From assembly GCA_964531735.1 (NCBI GenBank), contig CAZHGD010000121.1:1-23024 (forward strand): 23,024 nt of DNA, given 5' to 3'. The position numbers were made by a program, and so were the translations under genes. Below are positions 1 through 7,716 of the stretch, in pieces. The notes beneath the pieces were generated by a model. The model was not told the origin of the DNA, did not search any database, and saw only the letters and a program-made list of their open reading frames with translations. This stretch comes from CAZHGD01 sp964531735. Lineage in GTDB: Bacteria > Armatimonadota > UBA10988. Positions within the stretch are counted from its first letter, which is position 1, and the number at the start of each line of letters is the position of its first letter.

Positions 1-81
1 TGGCCGCGTCCGGTCGCAGCCGGCGCATCGCGGCCGGCGGGGACGCCTGCGGTCCGCGGCCGGGCCGGGCCACCCAAACCA

Positions 82-116
82 AACGGCCGGGCCGCCCGTC
101 GGGCGGCCCGGCCGTT
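82..116 (-). terminator. Rho-independent-type terminator of gap
   Basis: Two perfect 16-base arms (82-97 and 101-116) flank a 3-base loop. Read on the minus strand, the hairpin begins 24 bases past the GAPDH stop codon and is followed by a T/G-rich tail (TTTGGTTTGGG when the T pair closing the stem is counted). The stem is strong and the U-tract imperfect, which is common in high-GC genomes. Confidence 0.8.
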
Positions 117-139
117 CACTTCGCACGCCGAGGCGCGAG

Positions 140-1150
<1,011 letters not shown>

Positions 1151-1220
1151 TGAACACCTTTCTGCCAGACGGGTCGCTGCATGTCGCGAGCGCGTAATGT
1201 GGTCCCCGTTGATCCCTTCG

Positions 1221-1249
1221 ATGCTAGCACAGAAGGTCCGCGACGGCAA
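1221..1249 (-). promoter_or_regulatory. Sigma70-type promoter of gap (extended -10)
   Basis: On the minus strand, TTGCCG (1244-1249) is separated by 17 bases from TAGCAT (1221-1226), and TGC directly precedes the -10, forming an extended -10 element. It lies about 70 bases upstream of the GAPDH start codon. Its position inside the upstream extension of the open frame argues for the shorter protein. Confidence 0.6.
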
Positions 1250-1345
1250 CGGTCACCGCGCACCGCGCCCGCTGCGCGAGCGCCGGCGGGCCTGCTGTGC
1301 CAACGCTCCGCGCGCCGGCGCGGGTTCCGCTCCGCGAACCCCCGC

Positions 1346-1374
1346 TTGACGCGCCCCAGGGCATCTGCTATAGC
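1346..1374 (+). promoter_or_regulatory. Sigma70-type promoter of the Hsp70/VirD4-like operon
   Basis: TTGACG (1346-1351), a 17-base spacer and TATAGC (1369-1374), with TGC directly before the -10 (extended -10). This is one of the two best promoter matches in the window, the other being 12186-12214. It points at the coiled-coil gene that opens the operon. Transcription would begin near 1381. Confidence 0.65.
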
Positions 1375-1557
1375 AGCACGCAGCGGTGAGCAGGGGATGT
1401 TGACGCCGGCGACCGGCCCCGGATGACGGGTGCCGCCGGTTCGCGAGGCACTCGCCGCGCAGGTGGCCCGGCACCGCCCCGGTGGTGTGCCGTGGTGCTT
1501 CGCCGCCTGGTCGGGCCAGAGCCGTGCCGCAGCCGTGCCGACGTTGGGGAGATCGTC

Positions 1558-2100
1558 ATGCGCGACGGTCCGGACCAATGGCGTCAGCAGGCGGACGACC
1601 TCGACGAGCTCGCCCGGTCCGACCGCGACGAGGCGGCCCAGGAGCGCGAGTGGGCCGACAAGTTCGACCGGGAGGCGGCCAACGTCGAGGCCAAGCATCC
1701 CGACTGGGCGGCCGACTTCCACGAGCGCGCCAAGGGCCACCGCGCCCAGGCCGACGAACTCGACGGCGAGGCCGACCGGCTCGCCGCGCGGGCCGACCAC
1801 CTCCGCGGCCAAGCCGACGATGTCGACCCGCAGACCGACCAGACCCGCGCCGCCACCGCCGACCGGAAGCAAGCCGAAGGGCTCGGGATGGACGACGCCT
1901 CGCGGGCCAAATTCGAACGAGCCGAGACGGCGGCCAAGGGCGAGGCGCAACGCGACCGCCTCGACGACAAGCTGCCCGAGGTGGACCAGCGGCGCTTCGG
2001 ACACGAGGCCCCGGACGAACCGTCACATGAGCACGCCGGTCGGAACTTGGAGGCCGAACACCAGGATCGACATGCCGGTCAGTCGCTCGACCTGCGCTAG
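1558..2100 (+). CDS. Charged alanine-rich coiled-coil protein, unknown function
   Basis: I do not recognise a family. The 180-residue protein is almost entirely hydrophilic and rich in Asp, Glu, Arg and Ala, with runs such as LARSDRDEAAQEREWADKF and DELDGEADRLAARADHLR that read as long amphipathic or coiled-coil helices. It has no signal peptide and no membrane segment, so it is probably cytosolic. The start at ATG 1558 is supported by GGGGAG six bases upstream. An earlier in-frame ATG at 1423 would add 45 Arg/Gly/Pro-rich residues and has no ribosome-binding site. It is the first gene after the 1346 promoter and ends 29 bases before the VirD4-like ATPase start, so it is probably co-transcribed. 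A role as oligomerising partner or adaptor of the downstream chaperone/ATPase genes is inference only. Confidence 0.7.
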   Translation: MRDGPDQWRQQADDLDELARSDRDEAAQEREWADKFDREAANVEAKHPDWAADFHERAKGHRAQADELDGEADRLAARADHLRGQADDVDPQTDQTRAATADRKQAEGLGMDDASRAKFERAETAAKGEAQRDRLDDKLPEVDQRRFGHEAPDEPSHEHAGRNLEAEHQDRHAGQSLDLR

Positions 2101-2129
2101 GAGTCTGCCGCGCCACGAGGTGATCAGCG

Positions 2130-3656
2130 TTGGAACCGTTCGGGTGCCTGCTCAAGATGTTCATGCTGACCGCGGAGCTCTCGGTCAAGCTGTTCGTGGG
2201 CGTGCTGCAGGTCCTCGGCCAACTCGGGCTCAACTGGCGCTGGTCGCGCACCGGTGGCACCGGCGTGGTGGCGCCGGGCGATCCGCCGGTTCGGGCCGCC
2301 GGCACCGGCGACTATCTGAACTACCGCGGCGTGGCCGTGGAGAGCGAGTTGGCCGGCCTGTCGGGCAGCGGCGCGCGGCTGGGGCGTTATGTGCATCCGC
2401 GCGGCCAGCGCGGCCGCGAACTGGTCCTGCCGGCGGAGCTGCTGCACCGCAACGCGGCGGTCATCGGTCCGCCCGGCTCGGGCAAGACCGAGGGCCTGGT
2501 CATTCCGTGGATCGGTGAGCTGCTGGGCGCCGGGCACAGCGTGGTCACCATCGACGTCAAAGGCGACCTGGTTGACCGGGTGCTGCCACTGGCCGCCAAG
2601 GTCGGCGCGCGGTTCTGGTACTGGAACAACGGCGACCCGAAGCGGTCGCAGTCGTGGAACTGGCTCAGCGGCATCAACGACAGCCGCGACATCGAGGCCG
2701 CGACGCGCAGCGTGTTGGGCAAGCCGAAGCCGTCCGGTGAGCAGGCCTTCTTCTACGAACGCGACTACCGCTGGCTGAGGAGCCTGATCAGCGGCGTCAA
2801 GAAGACCCACGCGCGCACGGCGCGGCCGCGCGACCTGTACCAGTTGCTCAACAGCCAGGCCGAACTGCAGAAAGCCTTGCGCGAGAGCAAGGAGTTCAGT
2901 GAATCGGCGCGCGAGCTGGCCGACCTGGGCCAGTTCCGGGCCGAGGAATACTCGCGCGCCGTGTCGGGCCTGCTCAACGCGTTGCACCTGTTCAACACGC
3001 CGGAGGTGGTGCGGGTCACCGAACGCAACGACCTGCACCTGGCCAGTCTGGACGCCAAGCCGACGCTGCTGGTGGTGGGCGCGGCGCTGGCCGACGCGCG
3101 CTCGGCCGAGGTGCTGTCGAGTCTCATGCTCAACCTGTTGTTCTGCCAGGTGTTCCGGCGCCTGGAGGCCGCCGGGCGCGGGAGCAACCGGTCCATCTAC
3201 TTCATCATCGACGAAGCGGCGCGGCTGAAAGACCGCATCACCTATGAAGAGGTGCTGTCGGTGGCGCGGTCGGCCAAGGTGGGCATCTGCCTGGCGGCCC
3301 AGGACGTGAACCAATTCGGCGACGACCGCGAGCAACTGGCCATCCTGAGCAACTGCTCGACGTTCATCGCCCTGTCCGGTTGCTCACCCGCCACCGCGAA
3401 GTTCCTCGGTGCGCGGCTCGGGCAGCGTCACGAGTCGATGGTCGGCAGCTCGACGCAGCAGCAACCGCTGAACCTGTGGGGCTCCCAGGGCACGAACACG
3501 CAGATGCAGGTGGTGCCGGTGCTCGGCGAGCGCGAGATCATGCACCCGCCCACCGGGCCGTATACGGCGGTGGTGCAGGTGCAGCCGGCCTGCCCGAAGC
3601 CGTTCCTGGCCGACCTGACGGTGGTGCCGGCCGGCGCGCCGGTACCGCGGAGGTGA
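2130..3656 (+). CDS. VirD4/TraG-like P-loop ATPase (type IV coupling protein family), orphan
   Basis: Hexameric ATPases of this family sit at the inner membrane and pump DNA or recruit protein substrates to type IV secretion channels. This 508-residue protein has Walker A GPPGSGKT (113-120), the DVKGDL motif (142-147) matching the family DPKGE-like motif, SWNWL (175-179) resembling the family NPL motif, Walker B IYFIIDEA (356-363) and the AAQD motif (389-392). Residues 12-34 are hydrophobic and could form one membrane helix or an amphipathic anchor; typical coupling proteins have two helices. The start is TTG 2130, with GAGGTGA about six bases upstream; ATG 2157 or 2163 are alternatives. Its stop is 3 bases from the grpE start, so translation is probably coupled. 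No relaxase, VirB or mating-pair gene is nearby, so a conjugation role is doubtful. A role with the neighbouring Hsp70 genes is inferred. Confidence 0.88.
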   Translation: MEPFGCLLKMFMLTAELSVKLFVGVLQVLGQLGLNWRWSRTGGTGVVAPGDPPVRAAGTGDYLNYRGVAVESELAGLSGSGARLGRYVHPRGQRGRELVLPAELLHRNAAVIGPPGSGKTEGLVIPWIGELLGAGHSVVTIDVKGDLVDRVLPLAAKVGARFWYWNNGDPKRSQSWNWLSGINDSRDIEAATRSVLGKPKPSGEQAFFYERDYRWLRSLISGVKKTHARTARPRDLYQLLNSQAELQKALRESKEFSESARELADLGQFRAEEYSRAVSGLLNALHLFNTPEVVRVTERNDLHLASLDAKPTLLVVGAALADARSAEVLSSLMLNLLFCQVFRRLEAAGRGSNRSIYFIIDEAARLKDRITYEEVLSVARSAKVGICLAAQDVNQFGDDREQLAILSNCSTFIALSGCSPATAKFLGARLGQRHESMVGSSTQQQPLNLWGSQGTNTQMQVVPVLGEREIMHPPTGPYTAVVQVQPACPKPFLADLTVVPAGAPVPRR

Positions 3657-3659
3657 CCT

Positions 3660-4256
3660 GTGACCGACCCGAGCGACGACTTCGGCCCGTTGCCGGAACT
3701 GCCTGAGGAGACCGCTGAGACGCTGGAGCCGCCGGCGGAGCCGGCGCCGGTAGCGGTGGCGGAGCGCCTCGGGGCCATCGAGCAGGAGTTGGCCCGGCTG
3801 GGCGGCCTGTTCGAGGAGCGGCTACGCTACGACGAGGCCAAGGCGAAGGCCCTCGACCGGCTGCACGCCGAGCTGGACGAGCACAAGGAGCGGCTGCGCG
3901 GCGAGGCCATGCGGCCGGTGTTCAAGGCGCTGATCCAGCTCTACGACAACGTCTGCGAGTCGGTGGAGGTGCTGGACGGAGCGGGCCGGCAGCATGTCGA
4001 GGTGCTTCGCGACGGCCTGCTCGAGGTGCTCTACCGGCTCGATGTGGAGCCTATTGCCGAGCGTGTCGAGCGGTTCGACCGCTCGTTCCAGGCGGCCACG
4101 CGAACGGAGCCGGCGGCGTCGCCGGAGGCCGACTGGGGCATCGCCAAGGTGGTCCGTGAGGGCTTCCGCTGGCAGGACAAGGTGCTGCGACCGCAGCAGG
4201 TGGTGGTGCGGCGCTACGCGCCGGGCCAGGCCGCCGCGGAGGCGGAGACGAGCTGA
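3660..4256 (+). CDS. grpE: GrpE-like nucleotide exchange factor
   Basis: GrpE proteins are dimers that release ADP from DnaK and so reset its substrate cycle. This 198-residue protein has a Pro/Glu-rich tail (about 1-32), a long charged helix suited to the dimer stalk (about 33-85), a helical head segment (about 86-130), and a C-terminal beta-domain in which WGIAKVVREGFRWQDKVLRP and QVVVRR (159-185) match the family pattern of V-x-x-G-[YF] followed by LRPA-x-V-x-V. The start is GTG 3660, with GGAGGTGA overlapping the upstream stop codon, so it is probably translationally coupled to the ATPase gene. The partner dnaK lies 255 bases downstream, beyond a large hairpin. Confidence 0.88.
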   Translation: MTDPSDDFGPLPELPEETAETLEPPAEPAPVAVAERLGAIEQELARLGGLFEERLRYDEAKAKALDRLHAELDEHKERLRGEAMRPVFKALIQLYDNVCESVEVLDGAGRQHVEVLRDGLLEVLYRLDVEPIAERVERFDRSFQAATRTEPAASPEADWGIAKVVREGFRWQDKVLRPQQVVVRRYAPGQAAAEAETS

Positions 4257-4264
4257 CTATGCAA

Positions 4265-4455
4265 GGGACACCGCCATCAGGGACGCTCGTTATTGGGGCG
4301 CCACCCGAATGGCACTTCCACACCGCCCTCATCGGCCGCCCCGCGCCTTTATTGGGGACGCCACCCCTATTTCGCGCACGAAATAGGGGTGGCGTCCCCA
4401 ATAAAGGCGTCCCCAACAAGGGCGTGCCCAAGAGGGGCTGGGTGGCGTCCCTGAC
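4265..4455. repeat. Cluster of GGGGACGCCACCC-type repeats
   Basis: At least five copies or partial copies of a GGGACGCCACCC-like core occur in both orientations: plus near 4290-4306 (one base shorter) and 4354-4367; minus at 4386-4399, 4406-4416 and 4439-4454. Several carry TTATTGGGG on one side. Outer segments around 4277-4288 and 4442-4455 are also roughly inverted (TCAGGGACG and its complement). Dispersed, inverted, intergenic copies fit a REP/BIME-like or small non-autonomous palindromic element. No transposase is present. Confidence 0.75.
4344..4409. repeat. Perfect 31-bp inverted repeat between grpE and dnaK
   Basis: The left arm (4344-4374) and right arm (4379-4409) are exact reverse complements around a 4-base loop. 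In the operon transcript this would form a very stable hairpin about 100 bases before the dnaK start. There is no U-tract after it, so a classical terminator is unlikely. RNase III processing, mRNA stabilisation or partial attenuation that separates grpE from dnaK expression are possible. Confidence 0.92.
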
Positions 4456-4511
4456 AGAGTTCGGCCGCAGTGGGCCGTGAGTGGGCCGTGACCGGGTGAA
4501 AGGAGCCGACC

Positions 4512-6098
4512 ATGCCGTCGCCGTTGCAGCCGGGCAAGACCGTGGGGATCGACCTGGGGACGACGCGATCCTGCATCGCGCACATCGATAACGGAAAGGC
4601 GGTGGTGATTCCGAACGCCGACGCCGAACTGGTGACGCCGTCGGTGGTGCTGTTCGACGAGGATGGGACGGTCCTGGTCGGCAACGAAGCCAAGGCGCAG
4701 GCCGTCGCCGCCGGCGATCGGGTGGTGCGCGAGAGCAAGCGCGAGATCGGGCGGAGCGACGCCAGTTGGGACATGGACGGCGTCACCTACACGCCGGAGA
4801 TGGTCGGCTCGCTGGTCCTCAAGAAGCTCAAACAGGACGCCGAGGGCCACCTCGGTGAGCCCATCGTCAACGCCGTGATCACGGTGCCGGCGTACTTCAC
4901 CGATTCGCAGCGGGCGGCCACCGAGATGGCCGGCAAACTGGCGGGCCTCAACGTGATCGACATCTTCAACGAGCCGATGGCGGCGGCGCTCGCCTACGGC
5001 ATGGGCAACAGCCAGGTCGATGGTCATGTGCTGGTCTACGACCTGGGTGGCGGCACCTTCGACGTGACCGTGATGAAGCTCTCCGGCGGCGAGTTCACCA
5101 TGGTGGCGAGCGACGGTGACGTGGAACTGGGTGGCGCCGACTGGGACCAGGCCATCGTCGACTACGTGCGGCAGCAGTTCATCGCCGAGCACGGCGACGA
5201 TCCGACCAACGACCTCGACACCGCGCAAGCGGTGAAGAACGACGCGGAGACGGCCAAGGAGCTGCTCAGCCGCAAGGACCGGACGAAGATCATCGTCCAG
5301 CACGCGGGCAACAAGCTGGCGGTCGACCTCAGCCGCGAGCAGTTCGAGGAGATGACCGAGGATCTGTTGGCGCGCACGTCGTCGACGGTCGAGGAGGTCA
5401 TCGAGAACCAGGCCGGGTTGACCTGGGCGGACATCGACCGGGTCCTGCTGGTCGGCGGGTCGTCGAAGATGCCGCAGGTGTCGGCGATGATGTCCGAGTT
5501 GGCCGGCCGCGCGGTGGGGCTGGGCGAGGTCGAGCCGGACCTGGGCGTGGCCCAGGGCGCGGCCTGGCGCGCGTTGATGCTCGAAGCCGCCGTGCCGGCC
5601 AGCCAGCAGTCGGCGACCTGCCAGGAGAACCTGGCGCTGCTGCCGCCGCGCGCGGCGGGCACCATCCGCGAGGGCGGCGTGACCATGGTCACCACCCACG
5701 CCTATGGCGTGAAGACGGTCAACGAGCGCGGCGACGACTTCGAGAACAGCCTGATGATCGGCAAGAACGAAGCCCTGCCGGTCTCGCAGACGCGCACCTT
5801 CGGCACCGCGAGTCACCACCAGACCTCCATCGAGATCACCGTCATCGAGGGCGAGGAAGTGGACCTGGCCTACTGCGAGGAGGTCGGCACGGGCGAGATC
5901 ACCGGCCTGCCGCCGTTGCCCCAAGGCTCGCCGGTGACCATCACCATGACTTTCAACGCCCAGGGCATCATCGAGGTCTACGCCCGCGAGGACACCTACG
6001 GGCGCGACCTACAGATGAAGCTGGAGCGGCGCTACGGCATGTCGGACGAGGAGGCGCGGGCCGTCGGCAAGCAACTGGCCGGGCTCGAGGTCCAGTAG
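4512..6098 (+). CDS. dnaK: DnaK-like Hsp70 chaperone, short form lacking the helical lid
   Basis: ATP-driven chaperone with a complete nucleotide-binding domain: phosphate loop 1 DLGTTRSC (14-21), catalytic-type lysine in SKREIG (Lys76), VPAYF (125-129), phosphate loop 2 YDLGGGTFDV (176-185), LGGADWD (206-212) and adenosine motif LVGGSSKMP (313-321). A beta-type substrate-binding domain follows (about 390-495). The protein is 528 residues against about 600-640 for housekeeping DnaK: only some 30 residues follow the beta domain, so the alpha-helical lid is essentially absent. The usual DVLLLDVTPLSLGI linker/beta1 segment is replaced by a divergent stretch around 370-400. ATG 4512 has AGGAG seven bases upstream. 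It is co-directional with grpE and the J-like genes. I read it as a dedicated Hsp70 paralogue, not the housekeeping copy. Confidence 0.93.
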   Translation: MPSPLQPGKTVGIDLGTTRSCIAHIDNGKAVVIPNADAELVTPSVVLFDEDGTVLVGNEAKAQAVAAGDRVVRESKREIGRSDASWDMDGVTYTPEMVGSLVLKKLKQDAEGHLGEPIVNAVITVPAYFTDSQRAATEMAGKLAGLNVIDIFNEPMAAALAYGMGNSQVDGHVLVYDLGGGTFDVTVMKLSGGEFTMVASDGDVELGGADWDQAIVDYVRQQFIAEHGDDPTNDLDTAQAVKNDAETAKELLSRKDRTKIIVQHAGNKLAVDLSREQFEEMTEDLLARTSSTVEEVIENQAGLTWADIDRVLLVGGSSKMPQVSAMMSELAGRAVGLGEVEPDLGVAQGAAWRALMLEAAVPASQQSATCQENLALLPPRAAGTIREGGVTMVTTHAYGVKTVNERGDDFENSLMIGKNEALPVSQTRTFGTASHHQTSIEITVIEGEEVDLAYCEEVGTGEITGLPPLPQGSPVTITMTFNAQGIIEVYAREDTYGRDLQMKLERRYGMSDEEARAVGKQLAGLEVQ

Positions 6099-6113
6099 GA
6101 AAGGGGGCGGGCC

Positions 6114-7700
6114 ATGGCCCAGTCCGAGGGCGTACCGCGCGACGAGCCGTCGATGCTGGCCAGCATCGGCGTGTCGACGAGCGCCGATGAGCCGAGCTAC
6201 TTCGACCTCCTGTCGCTCACGCCGCAGGAGACCGACGCCGCGCTGATCAAGAAGCGGGCGCAGGAGCGCACCTCGGCGCTGCGCAAGTACGCCGGCTACA
6301 AGAAGGATCCCCAGGTCCAGAAGCTGGCCAACGATCTGATGGCGCGAGTGGCCAAGGCCGGCAAGGTGCTGGCCGATCCGAAGCGCCGCGCGGAGTACCA
6401 GAAGGGCCTGCGCGACGCCGGCAAGTCGGCGTTCCGCAAGCGCATCGCCGCCTCTATCACCGCCGATCAGGAACTGACGGCCGCGCAGCGCGCGGCGCTG
6501 GCCCGGCTGGCTGGCGAGTATGGCCTGACCGACGACGAAGCCAGCGAGGTGATCGACGCCTTGCTCGCCGCGGGGCAGAACCGCTTCACGCCACTCGGCG
6601 TGGCGCGCGAGGCCGAGGACCCCTGCTGGCCGACGGCGTTCGACCTGCTGGGCCTGCCCGAAGGGGCGCCGGAGCCCGAGCGGGTGGAGCAGGCCTTCGC
6701 GCAGCAGTCGCGACGGCTGGAGGCCGCCGACCTGACGCCCGCCGAGAAGCACGTCCTGCGGCGCTACCTCGACGAGGCGTCGCGGATGCTGGCCACCACC
6801 GACAGTGTCCGGCTCTACCTGGCCTCACTGCAGCGGCGCCGCAGCGACGAGTTCCGCCGCCGCCTGGGCTTGGCGCTGTCGTCGGGCCAGGCGGTCGATC
6901 AGCGCGCGGCCATCCGCCTGCTCGGCCAGGCGCGCCGCATGAGGCTGTCGGTCGACACGGCGCGCAAAGTGCTCGGCGACCTGATCGGCCGCACCGTCGA
7001 GGCCGACACCGAACCGGTCTTGGCGGTGATTCCGCCGGTGCTCGAGACGCAGGTCCTGCCCGACGGGACCGGCGCACAACTGGTCATGTCGGTGCTCAAC
7101 CAGGGCGGCGGCACGCTGGAGGTGACCTCGTTCGTCACGCCCCCGTGGCTGAAGATCGCCACCCGACGGGCGAAGGTGCCGACCAGCCAGGACATCCGGC
7201 TGCAGATCCTGCCCGGCAAGCTGAAGCCTGGGCGCGTGTGCGAAGGCGAGGTGGAGGTCCATTCCGATGGTGGGCAGGCGCGCGTGACGGTGCGGGCGGT
7301 GCTCGGGTTCGCCGAGTTGCCGCACGACCAGGAGCTGGATCTGGCGCGCCAGGCCTATCTGATGGTCTACCTGTGGATCCTCGGCTTTCTGCACTGGCCG
7401 TACCTGCTGAAGATGTTCTTCGACCACCGCAACCGCTCGAGCTTCGTGGCCTACCATGCCATGCAGGCGCTGCTGACCTGGTTCATCAGCATGTTGGGCC
7501 TCGGGGTGCTCGCGGTCACGCAGGCGCTCATCGACACGAAGAGCTCGCCTTCGTGCGGCATGGTCTGCGGCGTGTGTCTGCTGTGGCTGATCGTGCTGGC
7601 CGGGGTTTTCGGCTGGCCGATCATGATGGTGGGCTGGCTGGACGAGGACGAGACCGTGGTCGTCCCGGGCGCCGGCCAGTTGGCCAAGCTGACGCTCTAG
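6114..7700 (+). CDS. Membrane protein with two HPD-less J-like domains, Ig-like domain and DUF4870-like helices (copy A)
   Basis: Order in 528 residues: J-like domain 1 (28-99, opening YFDLLSL and ending LADPKRRAEYQKGL, as in J-domain helices I and IV); a helical module (about 105-155); J-like domain 2 (172-240, opening PTAFDLLGL); a second helical module (about 243-292); a beta-sandwich Ig-like domain (about 310-398, with PPWLKI and an HSDGG turn); then about three hydrophobic segments (412-432, 445-472, 484-509). The part around DHRNRSSFVAYHAMQALL resembles DUF4870/Tic20-like proteins. Neither J-like domain has the HPD tripeptide needed to stimulate Hsp70 ATPase. It starts 15 bases after dnaK. 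I infer that it anchors or scaffolds the Hsp70 at the membrane, with the soluble part cytosolic because no signal peptide is present. Family assignment beyond these domains is uncertain. Confidence 0.8.
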   Translation: MAQSEGVPRDEPSMLASIGVSTSADEPSYFDLLSLTPQETDAALIKKRAQERTSALRKYAGYKKDPQVQKLANDLMARVAKAGKVLADPKRRAEYQKGLRDAGKSAFRKRIAASITADQELTAAQRAALARLAGEYGLTDDEASEVIDALLAAGQNRFTPLGVAREAEDPCWPTAFDLLGLPEGAPEPERVEQAFAQQSRRLEAADLTPAEKHVLRRYLDEASRMLATTDSVRLYLASLQRRRSDEFRRRLGLALSSGQAVDQRAAIRLLGQARRMRLSVDTARKVLGDLIGRTVEADTEPVLAVIPPVLETQVLPDGTGAQLVMSVLNQGGGTLEVTSFVTPPWLKIATRRAKVPTSQDIRLQILPGKLKPGRVCEGEVEVHSDGGQARVTVRAVLGFAELPHDQELDLARQAYLMVYLWILGFLHWPYLLKMFFDHRNRSSFVAYHAMQALLTWFISMLGLGVLAVTQALIDTKSSPSCGMVCGVCLLWLIVLAGVFGWPIMMVGWLDEDETVVVPGAGQLAKLTL

Positions 7701-7716
7701 GCGAAAGGGGTCTGAC

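Larger units (their letters stand above)
1151..1557. other. Divergent intergenic region, gap / Hsp70 operon
   Basis: About 400 bases without a supported gene. It holds two back-to-back promoters (minus 1221-1249, plus 1346-1374) about 100 bases apart. A short inverted repeat (GGGTTC and GAACCC, about 1323-1341) sits just upstream of the plus-strand -35 and could be an operator. The operon leader would be about 175 bases. No CIRCE element or clear heat-shock sigma32 promoter is visible. Confidence 0.6.

Noticed and set aside
1151..1249. N-terminal extension of GAPDH
   Set aside because: The extension covers the promoter and ribosome-binding site; the family N-terminus begins at MSKVKVG.
1318..1345. 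tRNA T-arm-like sequence (GGTTCCGCTCCGCGAACC)
   Set aside because: No acceptor stem, anticodon arm or D-arm can be drawn around it; it is only a short inverted repeat.
1423..1557. 45-residue extension of the coiled-coil protein
   Set aside because: Arg/Gly/Pro-rich sequence with no ribosome-binding site; GGGGAG precedes ATG 1558.
1151..1557. CIRCE or sigma32 heat-shock control of the Hsp70 operon
   Set aside because: I found no TTAGCACTC-type inverted repeat and no CCCCAT-type -10; the promoter present is sigma70-like.
4265..4455. CRISPR array
   Set aside because: Repeat copies are in mixed orientation with irregular, short spacing and no cas genes, so a palindromic repeat cluster fits better.
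2124..5924. Long minus-strand frames opposite the VirD4-like and dnaK genes
   Set aside because: Same high-GC shadow effect; translations are compositionally biased and match no family, while the plus strand encodes intact Walker and Hsp70 motifs.
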